Positions 11,641-22,604 of a stretch of DNA of 64,000 nt are shown here, one piece after another. The stretch is from Gliomastix tumulicola. Taxonomy: Eukaryota > Ascomycota > Sordariomycetes > Hypocreales > Bionectriaceae. The notes beneath the pieces are model-generated. The model made no database searches, was not told the DNA's origin, and saw nothing but the letters and a program-made list of their open reading frames with translations. Location: the NCBI GenBank assembly GCA_001599755.1, contig BCHX01000002.1, forward strand, positions 868,001 to 932,000, in the 5' to 3' direction. The stretch's first letter is position 1, and every line of letters begins with the position of its first letter. The translations under genes and the position numbers were made by a program.

Positions 11641-12455
11641 ACTGGGCTGCTTTCGGATCTGATTTTTTCTTTCTTTACAGACCCTGCGCGGCAGGTATTC
11701 ATTTGCCCGTGGATGTCTTATCTTTGTTTACCGCTCTTTGAACAACTCTTACGACACGATTGAAACGGCCTACCAGAGTGCGCAAAGATACCCAACAGAG
11801 CCATCGGCTTACCTGCAGATAGATGAGTTCAACAATGTTAATCGCAACGGACTTCCCACTTTCAATTGCATGTATTGACTTGCGTGAATTTTCACAAAGG
11901 TAAACAAACACACGACTCTCGGATCATTTTGCCGCGAGTCTGGAGCGTATTGCAGCAGCGACTTCATAGTGGCAACATGCTGGTGGCGATCGGCAAGGCT
12001 GGGACTGCTGCGCCGTGGTGGCAAAACGGGAAAGGTACATCCGTCCCGCCTTGCGACCGGGCATCTCCATTGTCACAGCACGTGAGGGATGCGACCGCAG
12101 GCAGGCTGATAAGGCAGACCAGTCCAGCGTCACAATAGCGGGGGCTGTGCGGTCATCTGTCAACACAGCTGATTGTTGATCACTCGGAGCGGTTCCTCCA
12201 GCATGCAGGTCACTCTGTTGTGCGGGTGCGCTCAGCATTTTATTTAAACTCGGGACTACGCCATAGTTTAAGTTGTAAGCATAACACCAACACCAAAAAA
12301 ACAACCTTCTTTTTCTTCGCACCTTAAAAAACAAAAGAACAGACGGAATTAAGCATAAAAATTAGAGCTCACACTGTGAAGCCCTTTCTGCAGCCGCCGC
12401 GAAACCTCAGATCTCAGACAAGCGGAGTTTTACGAACAACGAGCAAATACCAATC
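11641..12455. other. intergenic between kinase-like gene and small ORF
   Basis: AT-rich around 12230-12370, consistent with a promoter or leader for the small ORF at 12456. No convincing coding sequence. Confidence 0.45.
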
Positions 12456-12635
12456 ATGTCGGAGCTTACGTACCACGACGGGCACTACCACCGCGGGGAG
12501 GAGAGCCGCCGCTCGAGGGACGAGCCTGCGGGTGGCGGTGGTAACAGTGGTGGTCTGTTGCGCAAGACGCATGATGCGTGGGACAAGGTGCTCTACGGGA
12601 TTGGCACTGCCTACTTCAAGTTATGCGGTCGCTGA
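12456..12635 (+). CDS. small hypothetical protein, 59 residues
   Basis: Open from ATG 12456 to TGA 12633-12635. The translation starts MSELTYHDGHYHRGEESRRS, passes a Gly-rich linker (PAGGGGNSGG) and ends in an amphipathic stretch (LLRKTHDAWDKVLYGIGTAYFKL). Third positions are mainly G or C, as in genuine genes here, and an A sits at -3 before the ATG region (caatcATG). It is preceded by an AT-rich leader. No family recognised. The His/Tyr/Arg-rich start followed by a possible helix is compatible with a membrane-associating small protein, but that is a guess. A different frame across the same region is open for 309 codons but has poor codon use. Confidence 0.45.
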   Translation: MSELTYHDGHYHRGEESRRSRDEPAGGGGNSGGLLRKTHDAWDKVLYGIGTAYFKLCGR

Positions 12636-13956
12636 AACGGACGCTTCGCCTTCGGTGTCTCACATGTCTGAACGATCGATCGAAGAAAAGGGAACGCGAG
12701 AAAGGATTGTGCGTCCATGCTTCGACCGTTTCTGTCGCAGGACCGACCAGTTTCGGCGAGGATCGCAATATGCCCGTTTGATGGTCCGGCTGCCTCACCA
12801 CCGGCCGGGCCTCTTCAGCAACCGTTTCGTCTCACACACACACACACGAACGCACACACCAGAGTCTCCAGCTTTCTTTTATGGGTTTGAGATTGCGAGT
12901 CGACCGTCGAGCGTTTCGCCGTGGCGCCTCACGCCGCCGATCGCAACCTTGCTGGTCTCCGCCGACTCGAGGAATCAAGCCTTTTCGACAGCGCGCCTCT
13001 GCATAGGGATTTGCACACTGTCGCCGATCAGTGGAAGGTCGTTGACCTCATACCGCCAGGGGGAAAAATGGAACAACAGGAGGTTGGTGAGAGGCACGTT
13101 CGAATGCTCGTCCGGAACGCGCAAGCTTCGTTGGCTGGGGTGTCTCTGGGCGCAAAGCTTGGCCTTCGTGACCTGGCTTAGATCGTTGGCTAGAGGGCTT
13201 GGCCGGGCGACTTCTCTGTACAGTAGACAAAGTGTAATGCATTTGCCAATCTTTAGATCGACTGGAATACGAGGAGCACAGGATCTCGTATCACGCAGAT
13301 GTTGAGGTGACCTCGTGACTGTCAGAAAGTGCAGGCGGAGCGGGAGCCTCCCAATATTGCTTCGAATTCCCCGTTCCGTGCTTCCAAGGAGCTTCCAAGA
13401 GGCTCCAAGACAGAGCCCTCACTGCCGAGGAGCCGTGCATCAAGGTCTAGGTCGCTGGAAATGAAGCCGTGGCAGGTGGGAGATGCACTGGAGATTGCCC
13501 CTATTTCACCGGTGTGGCCTGGGTACAGTGCGCAGTGTCGTGTTTGAGGTTGGCAGCAAATCTGCGACGCTCACTCGCCGTCGACTTGCCACAGGGGCTC
13601 CCTCGCCTGCGCTTGGGAGGCCGCCGAGCTAATCTCTCGCCCTTTGTGAGTGGCCAGACGTCGCGCTTTACGAGACAAAGGAGCACAATGGAGTGCGCGC
13701 GCTGAAACTCGCACTGTGCCACCGGCCACTACCACCTGCTGGCGCCCCGCTGAAGGCCTGCTGAAGCCCGGGACCCAGGCGCTGGAAATCAGACGAGCGC
13801 CGCTGATTGGCCGAGGCGCCCTGACAATAACTGGGCTCTCAGGTCCAGCAGGCGGGGCTGCTGCGCCTCGCCGACGCACGCTAAGCTGGATCGGAAATCA
13901 GGGGGAGCCATTTTAGGGGGTGGGTTTTTTTGCAGGTACTGGGGACCCGCTTTCCT
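12636..13956. other. intergenic, 1.3 kb
   Basis: Lies downstream of the small ORF and upstream of the GH72 gene. Contains a CA microsatellite (12832-12848). Overlapping open frames lack coding-like codon use. Confidence 0.45.
12832..12848 (+). repeat. CA microsatellite
   Basis: A run of CA dinucleotides, followed after a short break by another CACACAC. Simple sequence in non-coding DNA. Confidence 0.8.
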
Positions 13957-14130
13957 TCTCTCCCCTTGCCCCTTCGCCCCCGAAACTGCCTGCTCTTTTC
14001 TTCACGCGTTTCCGCTGCACCTGCTCTCCTTCTCCTTCCTCCGTTCTTTCTCATCTCTTCTCCAGATTGTCTGGCCTTCTTTCTTCCCATCTTTCGCTAA
14101 AGATTAATTCTTCTTTTTAGTTCCTCTTGC
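13957..14130 (+). promoter_or_regulatory. pyrimidine-rich promoter tract of the GH72 gene
   Basis: A strongly C/T-biased stretch (ccttctctccccttgcccc and similar) ends about 180 bases before the ATG at 14310. CT-rich tracts next to transcription starts are common in strongly expressed fungal genes. The leader after it is AT-richer and ends gtcacaacaATG. Confidence 0.5.
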
Positions 14131-14309
14131 CCTCTACCAGGCTGATAGGTAGTCCCGAGGTTGCCACCTCTCCGAATTGGCCTTCAACAACTTTCCCGAC
14201 GCTCATTCGCACCGAATTTCGAAACCACGCCATTTTTTCACGACCAAGTTTGTCTGTGTTTTTAAACGAACCTCAACTCAATCAATCGATCCAGTAATCA
14301 GTCACAACA

Positions 14310-15982
14310 ATGAACGCCCTCGCCACGCTCGCCTTCGCGGGTGCAGCTGTTGCTGCCCTGCCCCCCATTCACATCACGGTAGGAAGCATCATTGGCAGTG
14401 GAAACCGCGTTGGAATGGAGCTAACGCGTTGCTGCAGGGTACCAAGTTCTTCTACGAGAACGGCACCCAGTTCTACATGAAGGGTATTGCCTACCAGCAG
14501 GACAGCGCTGCCAAGGGTCAGACCAACACCAACAAGACTGACTACATTGATCCCCTCTCCGACGAGGATCTGTGCAAGAAGGACGTTCCCCTGCTCGAGG
14601 AGCTTGGCATCAACACCATCCGTACCTATGCCATTGATCCCGAGGCCGACCACTCTGGCTGCATGAAGCTGCTTGACGATGCTGGCATCTACGTCATCTC
14701 TGATCTTTCGCAGCCCTCGCTCTCCATTGTGCGAAACAACCCCACCTGGAACGTCCCTCTCTTCAACCGCTACAAGGCTGTTGTCGACGAGCTCGCCCAG
14801 TACCCCAACGTCATCGGCTTCTTCGCCGGTAACGAGGTCTCTGACGCCAGCAACAACACTGAGGCTTCCGCCTACGTCAAGGCCGCCCTCCGTGACACCA
14901 AGCGCTTCATCAAGGACCAGGACTACGGCCGCACCCTCGGTGTCGGCTATGCCTCCAACGACCACCCCGATATCCGTGAGGAGATCGCCCAGTACTTCAA
15001 CTGCGGTAAGGACGAGGAGGCTACCGACTACTGGGGTTACAACATCTACTCCTGGTGCGGGGAGTCCACCATGCAGCGCTCCGGATACAACGACCAGATC
15101 AATTTCTTCGAGAACTACAACGTCCCCGTCTTCTTCGCTGAGTACGGCTGCAACGAGCCCGATGGTGCTGAGGGCCGTATCTTCCAGGAGACTGCTGCCC
15201 TCTACAACGACGAGATGACCAAGGTCTTCTCTGGTGGTCTCGTCTACATGTACCACCAGGAGGAGAACGACTACGGTGTCGTCGAGTACAAGAACGGCGA
15301 GCCCAAGCGCATGAAGAACTTCCAGAAGCTCAAGGAGCAGCATGCCAAGGCCGACCCCACGCGCGTCGATGAGTCTGACTACTCTGCTTCCGGTGACCGC
15401 GAGACCTGCCCTGAGATCGGTGACGTCTGGAGGGCCAACTCCATCCTGCCCCCTACCCCCGATGAGGACCTCTGCGACTGCATGGTTTCCGCTTCCAGCT
15501 GCGTTGCTGCTGACGACCTCGACGTCAAGGACTTTGGCGACATCTTCGACGACATCTGCGGCCAGCCTGGCAACCTCTGCGCCGGCATCAGCGGCAACGC
15601 CACCACCGGTGTCTACGGTGCCTACCACATGTGCTCCGACCGTGCCAAGCTCGCCCACATCCTCGACGTCTACTACCAGGCCCAGAACGAGGCTTTCGAC
15701 GCCTGCGACTTCGGCGGTTCTGCCAACACCCAGGAGCCCTCTGCCGCCTCCAGCTGCGACGATGCCCTCGCTTCTGCCAGCTCCATCAACGAGGAGGCCG
15801 CCACTGCCACCGCGCCCGTCGACAACGCCTCGTCCACCGGCGGCTCCGGCTCCGGCTCCGGCAACGACGAGGGTGCTGCTTTCACCAGCACCCCCATCTC
15901 CCGCATCTCCTTCGGCAACTTCGCCGTCGGCCTGTACATGGTCGTCGCCATGGGCGTCGGTGCCCTCATGGTTGCCCTGTAA
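14310..15982 (+). CDS. GH72 beta-1,3-glucanosyltransferase with X8/CBM43 module, GPI-anchored
   Basis: Two exons, 14310-14378 and 14438-15982 (59-nt intron), 537 residues. It elongates beta-1,3-glucan side chains at the plasma membrane and wall (Gas/Gel family). Signal peptide about 1-16 (MNALATLAFAGAAVAA). The GH72 domain spans about 24-330, with predicted acid/base Glu156 in GNEVS and nucleophile Glu258 in FFAEYGC. The Cys-rich X8/CBM43 module (about 350-460; CDCMVSASSC, CGQPGNLC) puts it in the GH72+ group with yeast Gas1/Gas2. A Ser/Gly-rich linker (GGSGSGSG) and a hydrophobic tail (MVVAMGVGALMVAL) indicate GPI attachment. The start is chosen at 14310 because it gives a signal peptide and the intron falls right after it; an upstream in-frame extension reads through the leader and lacks a secretion signal. 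Confidence 0.95.
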
Positions 15983-16794
15983 ATATTGGGTCTACTACTT
16001 GTATAAAGCAAATATCTTAAAAAGTAGATGAGGGATTAACCCGACAACTTTCATGACGATTGGGGGTGGGGAGTAGTCGTTTGGATGTATTTTCTCGCGC
16101 GCGCACAATCTTTGTTGTCTTTTTTGCGGCAACTTACCACGGCCTGGGTGCTTTTAATTGCGGCCGTTGCCACTGTTTTCTCTTGCCTGGTGTGTATTCG
16201 TTTTTTTAAAGCTTAGAGACATGTCTTCAATCTTTTATTAAGGTGTTTCGTGGCTTTGTCTCGTTGATATGATGAAGTACTTTATTTTAATGTATTCGCT
16301 CTGATTAATGAACGCTTGCCTACTATACTTATGTGTGTGAATGAAAGTCTTCGAGGTTGATGACACGCAGGGGCCGAACAGTTGGTGTAGCGACTTCACG
16401 CCGCAACCATCTTCTCTTCGGATCCGCTGAGTCTTGCTGGTCTTTGAGGCAGGAGACACTGATTCAACAACGGGCTGCCGTCTGTTTAGGAGTCTGTGAA
16501 TTGATGGCTCGGACGGGGAAAAGACGAAATACCAACGCACTTTCCTCCTATGGTGACACAGCCCAAGCACACCACACCCACCTCATCATACTTCTCTGCT
16601 CGGGGAACACTGTATCTTTGGCACATCACCTACCTATCATTCGTTCCCTCCTACAATACCTTCTTTGCCATCTTCCATCTCGACAACGCCCCAAAGTTAG
16701 CATCGACATTACTCCCCAGCTGCCCTTTGGTGCCTACGCACCTACGCACCTGCACTTGTCTTAAGCTCGACCAGGCATCGATCGACTCGTTACG
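15983..16794. other. intergenic, about 0.8 kb
   Basis: 3' flank of the GH72 gene (AT-rich, 15983-16360) and promoter of the gene at 16795. No coding sequence supported. Confidence 0.5.
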
Positions 16795-17161
16795 ATGGCT
16801 GATAGACAAGGACCGCAGCAGCACAAGGCGACTTCGACACACTCCACGGACGGCCAGGCTGAGTCTAAACAGAGAACGGGTCCGGTCAAGTTGGGAGTAT
16901 CTTATGTCCCGCCGACTCTTGCCCCGGTACGTCCTCCAGTTTTACCACATGATTCTCTCTAACTTGACGGTCGACACTGACTTGTTCAAACAGGGCAAGA
17001 AGGACAGCGAGGAAGAGGGAACCAGCAGCAATGGAAAATCGCAGGATCCGGCGACGTGCCCGAAGTGCGGCATGACAGGTAGTCACAAGCCTGACTGCAG
17101 TAATCGATATCGGGGCTGCTGGACGTTTGGAATGAGGAAGGGTGGCGTTGAGAAGGGATGA
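16795..17161 (+). CDS. small zinc-knuckle-like protein, 99 residues
   Basis: Two exons, 16795-16926 and 16994-17161, with a 67-nt intron (GTACGTCC..AAACAG, CTAAC-like branch site at about 16959). The start MADRQGPQQHK has a good context (tacgATGG). The first half is polar and disordered. The second half carries CPKCGMTGSHKPDCSNRYRGC, spaced C-x2-C-x5-H-x3-C with a further Cys. This is close to, but not the same as, the CCHC knuckle C-x2-C-x4-H-x4-C. A single knuckle could bind one zinc and single-stranded nucleic acid or a protein partner. No family recognised. The intron keeps the frame and the codon bias is coding-like. Confidence 0.65.
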
Positions 17162-17478
17162 GGGAAGCATGGAGTGCCGACGGCGGTGAACATGGCTTGA
17201 CGACTACCGTGATATTCGTGTGATTCCCCTTTTGAACCGCTAAACCTGCTTGACTGCAATATCACATGCTTGGGGCTCGATTGACTGTTGGCAACGTCTC
17301 ATTGTACGGTGACACAAAAGACGTCATTTTGAGCTGAACATTTGTACCTAGTAGTGGTAGCACTTTTATGTCACCAACTGCCCCTCTCTTCCTTGGGCTT
17401 ATCACCGTCACCATCCATCACCAACTTCATCTTCATCCTCAACCTCCCGTAAAATCACCATCGTCACTACGCGCCAAA
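17162..17478. other. intergenic, 317 bases
   Basis: Promoter and leader of the guanine deaminase gene. An in-frame extension upstream to 17368 exists, but its translation (Pro/His-rich) does not look like part of the enzyme. Confidence 0.5.
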
Positions 17479-18867
17479 ATGTCAGCTACTCCAGACCCCC
17501 TCCTCATCTTCCACGGCACAATCGTTCACTCCACCGCGCCCCAAACCCTGCACATCCTCCAAGACGCCCTCCTCGCCGTCTCCGTCCCCTCCACCCGCAT
17601 CCTCCTCCTCCAGCCAAATATCCCATACTCCTCCATCCTCGAGACCCTCGTCTCCAGCGGCATCATCGTAGACATAGAGGCGACGACCATCCGCCGCCTC
17701 GCCCACGGCCAGCTGCTCATCCCAGGCCTCGTCGACACGCACAACCACGCGCCGCAGTACCTCCAGCGGGGGCTCGGCCAGGGCATGCACATCCTCGACT
17801 GGCTGTCGCAGATCACCTTCCCGCAGGAGGCGCGGTTCGCCGACGAGACGCACGCGCGGGATGTGTATCCGCGGCTCGTGCGCTCGCTGCTGAGGCAGGG
17901 CATCACGACGGCGTGCTACTATGCGAGTATTCATCCTGCCGCGACGGCCGTGCTGGCTGAGACGTGTCTGGCGCAGGGGCAGCGTGCGTTGATTGGGAAG
18001 TGCAGCATGGATAATCAGGAGACGTGTCCGGAGATATACCGTGAGTCGTCGTCTGAGGAGGCCCTGGCAGCTGTGAAGGAGACGATTGCTGCTGTGCGCA
18101 AGCTGGATCCCGACGGTACGCTGATCCGGCCTATCCTCACGCCTCGGTTCGCCATCTCCTGCACGTCAGCCCTCCTATCTAGCCTCGGCAACCTCGCGGA
18201 GGAAGAGTCACTACCTGTGCAGACACACTTCAACGAGGCACAGCAAGAGATCGACGCCACGCTGTCCCTGTTCCCAGACTTCAAGAGCGAGGTCGACCTG
18301 TACTCGTCCTTCAAGCTGCTCACCCCGCGCACGATCCTCGCCCACTGCACGATCATGAAGGGCGATGAGACAAAGAGACTGGCAGATCTGGGCTGCGGAG
18401 TCGCACACTGTCCGACGGCGAACATGACTGTTGGTGGAGGTTTCATGGCGGCGCCAGTGCGGGAGTTCCTTGACAGAGGGATTAAAGTTGGGCTCGGGAC
18501 GGACTCGGGCGGCGGCTACTCGTCTTCTATGCTTGATGCCATGCGTCATTCACTGATCGCGTCGTTCTCGCGCGAAGCCCTTTATCCAGATGGCGCAGGG
18601 AGCGGCCTGTCCCTTGACGAGGTCTTTTACATGGCCACGCTGGGCGGTGCTAGAGTGACTGGTCTTGGAGATCAAATTGGCAACTTTGAAGTCGGCAAGC
18701 AGTTCGATGCTCTCGTTCTGGACATGCGGAGTGAACGTCAGGGTGTCAACGCGCCTGTGGAAAGCGACGACTCACCGAGGACAATCTTGGACAAGTTTAT
18801 CATGACCGGCGACGATCGCAATCTTTCAGACGTCTTCATTAGGGCTAAGAGTGTTCTGAGTTCTTAA
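17479..18867 (+). CDS. guanine deaminase
   Basis: Single exon, 462 residues from ATG 17479 (MSATPDPLLIFHGTIVHS), close to the roughly 450-490 usual for the family. It hydrolyses guanine to xanthine and ammonia in the cytosol (purine salvage and catabolism). Amidohydrolase signatures are all present: PGLVDTHNHAPQY (metal-binding HxH and guanine site), QTHFNEAQQEI, LAHCTIMKGDE, AHCPTANMTVGGG and GLGTDSGGGYS with the metal-binding Asp. The start at 17479 is preferred over an upstream in-frame codon because the family begins at the metal-dependent hydrolase strand. The next gene is convergent, 102 bp away. Confidence 0.92.
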   Translation: MSATPDPLLIFHGTIVHSTAPQTLHILQDALLAVSVPSTRILLLQPNIPYSSILETLVSSGIIVDIEATTIRRLAHGQLLIPGLVDTHNHAPQYLQRGLGQGMHILDWLSQITFPQEARFADETHARDVYPRLVRSLLRQGITTACYYASIHPAATAVLAETCLAQGQRALIGKCSMDNQETCPEIYRESSSEEALAAVKETIAAVRKLDPDGTLIRPILTPRFAISCTSALLSSLGNLAEEESLPVQTHFNEAQQEIDATLSLFPDFKSEVDLYSSFKLLTPRTILAHCTIMKGDETKRLADLGCGVAHCPTANMTVGGGFMAAPVREFLDRGIKVGLGTDSGGGYSSSMLDAMRHSLIASFSREALYPDGAGSGLSLDEVFYMATLGGARVTGLGDQIGNFEVGKQFDALVLDMRSERQGVNAPVESDDSPRTILDKFIMTGDDRNLSDVFIRAKSVLSS

Positions 18868-18969
18868 GCAATACGGTTCTTTAACGATACTGGTGTAGCA
18901 GTACAAAAGGTGTGTTTTGTCCCGATGACATCGCATCAAGCGTTTCTTCTTCCTCATGTCGCCCACTCA

Positions 18970-19988
18970 TTACCCTTTCGCTTCCGCATCGTTCTGAGCT
19001 GCCACGTCCAGACTCTCCGTGCCTGAGATGAACCGACGATACGCCACGACGGCGCTGGCGAAGCCGATCACCGCCCCCGCAATCCAGTCGCGCAGATGGC
19101 ACTTGTTGTTCGCATACGCGAGTCCAGACAGAACAACAGCAATTATGACGGAGAGGTCCAGGAGAGCGGCGTAGACCCCAGGCGTCACATTTGTGGCGCG
19201 CGTCTTGAGCCCCAGACTGACGCTCAGCCAGAGGAACAGGAAGCCGTAACCGGCGAAGATGAGCGTGACCGGGCCGCACGGGAACGACATCATGGACTCC
19301 TTGAGGTTTGGATCTCTATAGTCGTAGCAGGCCTCGCGTATCGAGACCATGGCCGAGCCAATGTCGGGCGGGGTAGTGCGGGCGACGTAGACATTGTCGA
19401 TGTTGCAGGCGTTCCAGAAGTCGGGCGCGTATCCGCCGATCAAGAGCCTGAGAATGATGGAGACGAGGGAGGCGAAGATGACGGCGAATATGACACCCGT
19501 GATGGTCTTGGTGCGGGTCGCGACATCCTGGGCGCTTCGGAAGACAATGGCGAAGATGATGATAGGAATCAGCGAGGAGAGGAGGGCCGCAGCCCAGATA
19601 GGTACAAAGGTGGTACGCTTTGGGAGAGAGAGATCCCACGAGGGCGTGAAGTCGCCGTCGACCCAGTGCATGGGAGCAAAGTTGCGGTATCCGGGTATGG
19701 GCAAGAAGTGAAGCTGCCAATCATGTGAGCCCACGAAACCAGACGGGCGCGATGAATTCCCAGCGAACTTACACCTATAGCGAGGCCACCTAGGAATGCG
19801 AGGCCAAGGTAGCTGAACACAGACGGCAGCTTCGGGAAGCGGCCGAGGAAGCGCTTGATGGCGGCCTTCAGCTTGGCGAGCAAGCCCCTGAGGCCATTGC
19901 CGTTCGTGGAGGGAGTCGTGGTGGGAGTCGTGGTGGGAGGCGTTGGCTCAGTCGTGGTTGGAGCAGTGGGAGATTCGTCAGCCATCAT
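18970..19988 (-). CDS. PAP2-like integral membrane protein, catalytic motifs degenerate
   Basis: Two exons, 19988-19773 and 19713-18970 (59-nt intron, donor GTAAGT), 319 residues. A Thr/Pro-rich cytosolic N-terminus (about 1-30) is followed by about six hydrophobic helices laid out as in lipid phosphate phosphatases. Motif positions are recognisable but altered: LLIGGYAPDFWNAC where KxxxxxxRPxF is expected, SFPCGPVTLIFAGYGFL where PSGH is expected, and NNKCHLRDWIAGAVIG where SRxxxxxHxxxD is expected. The last His and Asp are kept, but the PSGH His and the RP Arg are missing. Known family members dephosphorylate phosphatidate, lysophosphatidate or diacylglycerol pyrophosphate. This one is probably weakly active or a non-enzymatic homologue. 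Two adjacent ATGs occur at the start; I took the first. Confidence 0.85.
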
Positions 19989-20784
19989 GGCGGACTGCGG
20001 GAGTAATAATGCGTGGGGGAGATAGCTGGCTTCTGAGGATACGACGACTAAAGACGGGACGCGCACGCTGTTGGTGATATTCGTGGTAGAGATGACGGTG
20101 ATGTGCAGCTGGGAAAAGAAAACAAAGACGCAGGTTTGGGAAGAAAACATTGATACTCTGCGCTTCAGCGAGGGAAGTCACGATAGTGTTTCTGTGCGGA
20201 AGTCGCAGCCTCACTCAGGGAAGGCATCTTTTTGGATTCCAGGCTCTTTCCGGCGGTCAGTGTGGCAGTCGAATAAGAAAGCCGTGTATTTGGAAGGAGC
20301 TTTGTTGATAATTTAGTGGACGATTCATAAAGGCAGCGATAATGGCGACTCCAAATCTCTGTTTAGTTGGACCATTCGGTCCTCTGTTAAGATGAGCCCA
20401 AGGCACTGAATACGCATCATCTAGGCGTAGAGGCCCTGTGCTGAGTAAGAACAGCACAGAGCACCTTCACATGAACTGGCTGCATCTTTTAAAGTCGTCC
20501 TGATTAACGCCGTTACTGCAGACACTATCATGAACATTGACACTATTATCAAATACAAGGGGTAGAGCTGCGCAGTTATGTACATTGGAACAGGTACTAG
20601 TATATGTATACCATCATCTTTAACCCATAAATTCCTTCCTCAGTGGCTGACTATCAACGCCCCGACGCACGATCCCAAGCCCGCCCTTACACAATAATAC
20701 AACACCCGCCAAGAACGATGAAATATACAAAACAGTCAACGCCGCGATCCCATTATCGAAGACCAAACGCGCCCAGCCCCTGTG
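19989..20784. other. intergenic, 0.8 kb
   Basis: Promoter of the PAP2-like gene on the right side of its start, and 3' flank of the carboxylesterase. AT-rich from 20500 to 20640. No coding sequence supported. Confidence 0.5.
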
Positions 20785-22510
20785 TCATACGAGGAGGCAC
20801 GCCAGGTCGTACATGTCGCCGATGGACTTGTTCGGGCCGGGCTTGTTGTTGACGCCGAGACGGATGAGCGAGTTGGACAGCGCCGAGTACTGAGGCCAGC
20901 CGAAGTTTGTCAGGCCGTTGATGGGGTCCTTGGTGAAGGCACCGAGACCGTCGCGCATGTACTTGCCCACGGCGATCTGCTCGGCCGTGGTGGCAACGAG
21001 ATCGTCGTTCACGGTGTTGAAGAGCAAAGGGAGCTGCCGAGTCGTTAGCATAAGATGTTCAAGGATCACAACTAGTCAGAGAAAAATGGCTTGCTTACCT
21101 CGGAGCCGTGCCATGCACCACTGGGGGGCTTGTTGGTGACGCGCATGTTGGGGAAGTCTCCAAAGTACCGGTACCGCCACGACTTGTGTCCAGCCGAAGC
21201 GGCCTGCTTAGCCCTGCGCGCAGCCGGACAGGTGAAGAGCATGTCGTTGAGCGTGCGCCACGTGAGATCCGGCCAGTCAGGCTGATACATGAGGAACATG
21301 CCCGCCTCATAGTCCGTGTTCCCGACAAGATACCCGCCAGACGCAGAGGGCCGTTTATCGTACGTATCGAACAGGAGAGTGCCGTCCGCCGTGGGGCCGA
21401 AGCCCGGTCCGGAGTCCGTGCTGAAGGTATCCGAGTACAGCGGCGCGATGAGGGCGGCCGGGTCCTTGTCCATCATGCAGGCACGCGTCGCCTCGCTGCT
21501 GTCGGTGGCGTTAGGACAGCCGACCTTGCCGGCGAGCGAGAGCCAGGCCGAGGCGCTGACGTCGCGGGCCTGGGGCGGGTCGCCGCCGTTGGCCACGCCC
21601 GAGAGCAGGCCGAAGCCCTTGGCGATGGGGTCGCTGGCGTACCCGAAGCTGTAGAGGTCGACGAGGCCCGCGCCCGCGGACTGGCCGAACATGGTGATGC
21701 GCGAGACGTCGCCGCCAAAGGCCGCGATGTTGTCGCGGATCCATTCCATGGCGAGGCGGGCGTCGAGGAAGCCCACGTTGGGAGAGGAGAGAGGGTCGCC
21801 CGGGAAGCCAAAGACGTTGAGACGATAGCTGGGAGATGTCAGTATGAGACGCCCGCATGTGTCGGATGAATCTGGGGATTCACTCACTTCACGGACACAA
21901 CGATGATGTCCTGCTCCTCGGCGAGGAACTTGCCGTTGTAGCTCTTGTAGATGGAGCTTCCCGAGTTGAAACCGCCGCCGTGGAACCAGACGAGGACACC
22001 CTTCTTCTGAGCACCGGTCTGAGGCTTGGTCCACACGTTGAGCGTGAGGCAGTCCTCGCTCAGCGGCCCCGGGTCGCCGGGCCATCGGCCCAGGTCGGTG
22101 AACATGTGGTCTGACTGGGGACGGATGTCCATCCTCTGCTTGACCGCGTCACTGACGGGCGGTGACTGGTTCTGCCAGCATGCATAACCCTACGGCACCA
22201 ATGAGCAACTATATACTTGAGGGGAAAGGGTAAGTCTTACAAAGGCGGTGGCATCGATCTCGTCATCGGACTGATACGCCTCCGGAGCCTGGAACCGGCG
22301 CGATCCTACTGGCGGGATGGCATACGGAATACCAAGGTACTCAGACACACCGTCCGTCTCGGGGGCGGCACGGCCGGTGAGGATGCCTCCCGTGGTGGTG
22401 ACCTTCTGACCGGCGGTCCAGGCTCTCTTTGCCGCAGGGACGGCCAAGGTGGTGCTTGGTGATAGAGCCACAGCCGCGAGGGCGGCGGTCTTGAGGGAGG
22501 GCCACTTCAT
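20785..22510 (-). CDS. secreted type-B carboxylesterase/lipase
   Basis: Four exons: 22510-22241, 22189-21888, 21828-21099 and 21033-20785; introns of 51, 59 and 65 nt; 516 residues. The N-terminus has a signal peptide (MKWPSLKTAALAAVALS, cleavage likely near LAVPA). Alpha/beta-hydrolase features: the EYLGIPYA motif, SEDCLTLNVW (type-B signature 2), oxyanion loop HGGGF, VNYRLNVFGF (restored by joining exons 2 and 3), nucleophile Ser241 in FGQSAGAG, a candidate acid Glu in NTDYEAGMF, and catalytic His in AWHGSEL at the exon 3-4 junction. The product would hydrolyse carboxylic esters outside the cell; the substrate cannot be read from sequence. It ends slightly short of many relatives, but the core is complete. 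Confidence 0.9.
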
Positions 22511-22598
22511 ATCTCTCTATGAAGGATGTGGTGAAGGATGAAGACAAGGGAAGGAAGACGATGATGATGATGACCGAAGGAGATCTCAGATGGAGAGG

Positions 22599-22604
22599 AT
22601 ATAT
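22599..22604 (-). promoter_or_regulatory. TATA-like element of the carboxylesterase gene
   Basis: ATATAT lies about 90 bases before the minus-strand ATG at 22510, a suitable position for a TATA box. Confidence 0.35.

Noticed and set aside
12376..13305. 309-codon plus-strand open frame
   Set aside because: Overlaps the better-supported 59-residue ORF in another frame; runs through a CA microsatellite; no domain.
14369..15658. 429-codon antisense open frame
   Set aside because: Mirror of the strongly biased GH72 codons; its Val/Leu/Gly-rich translation is a shadow.
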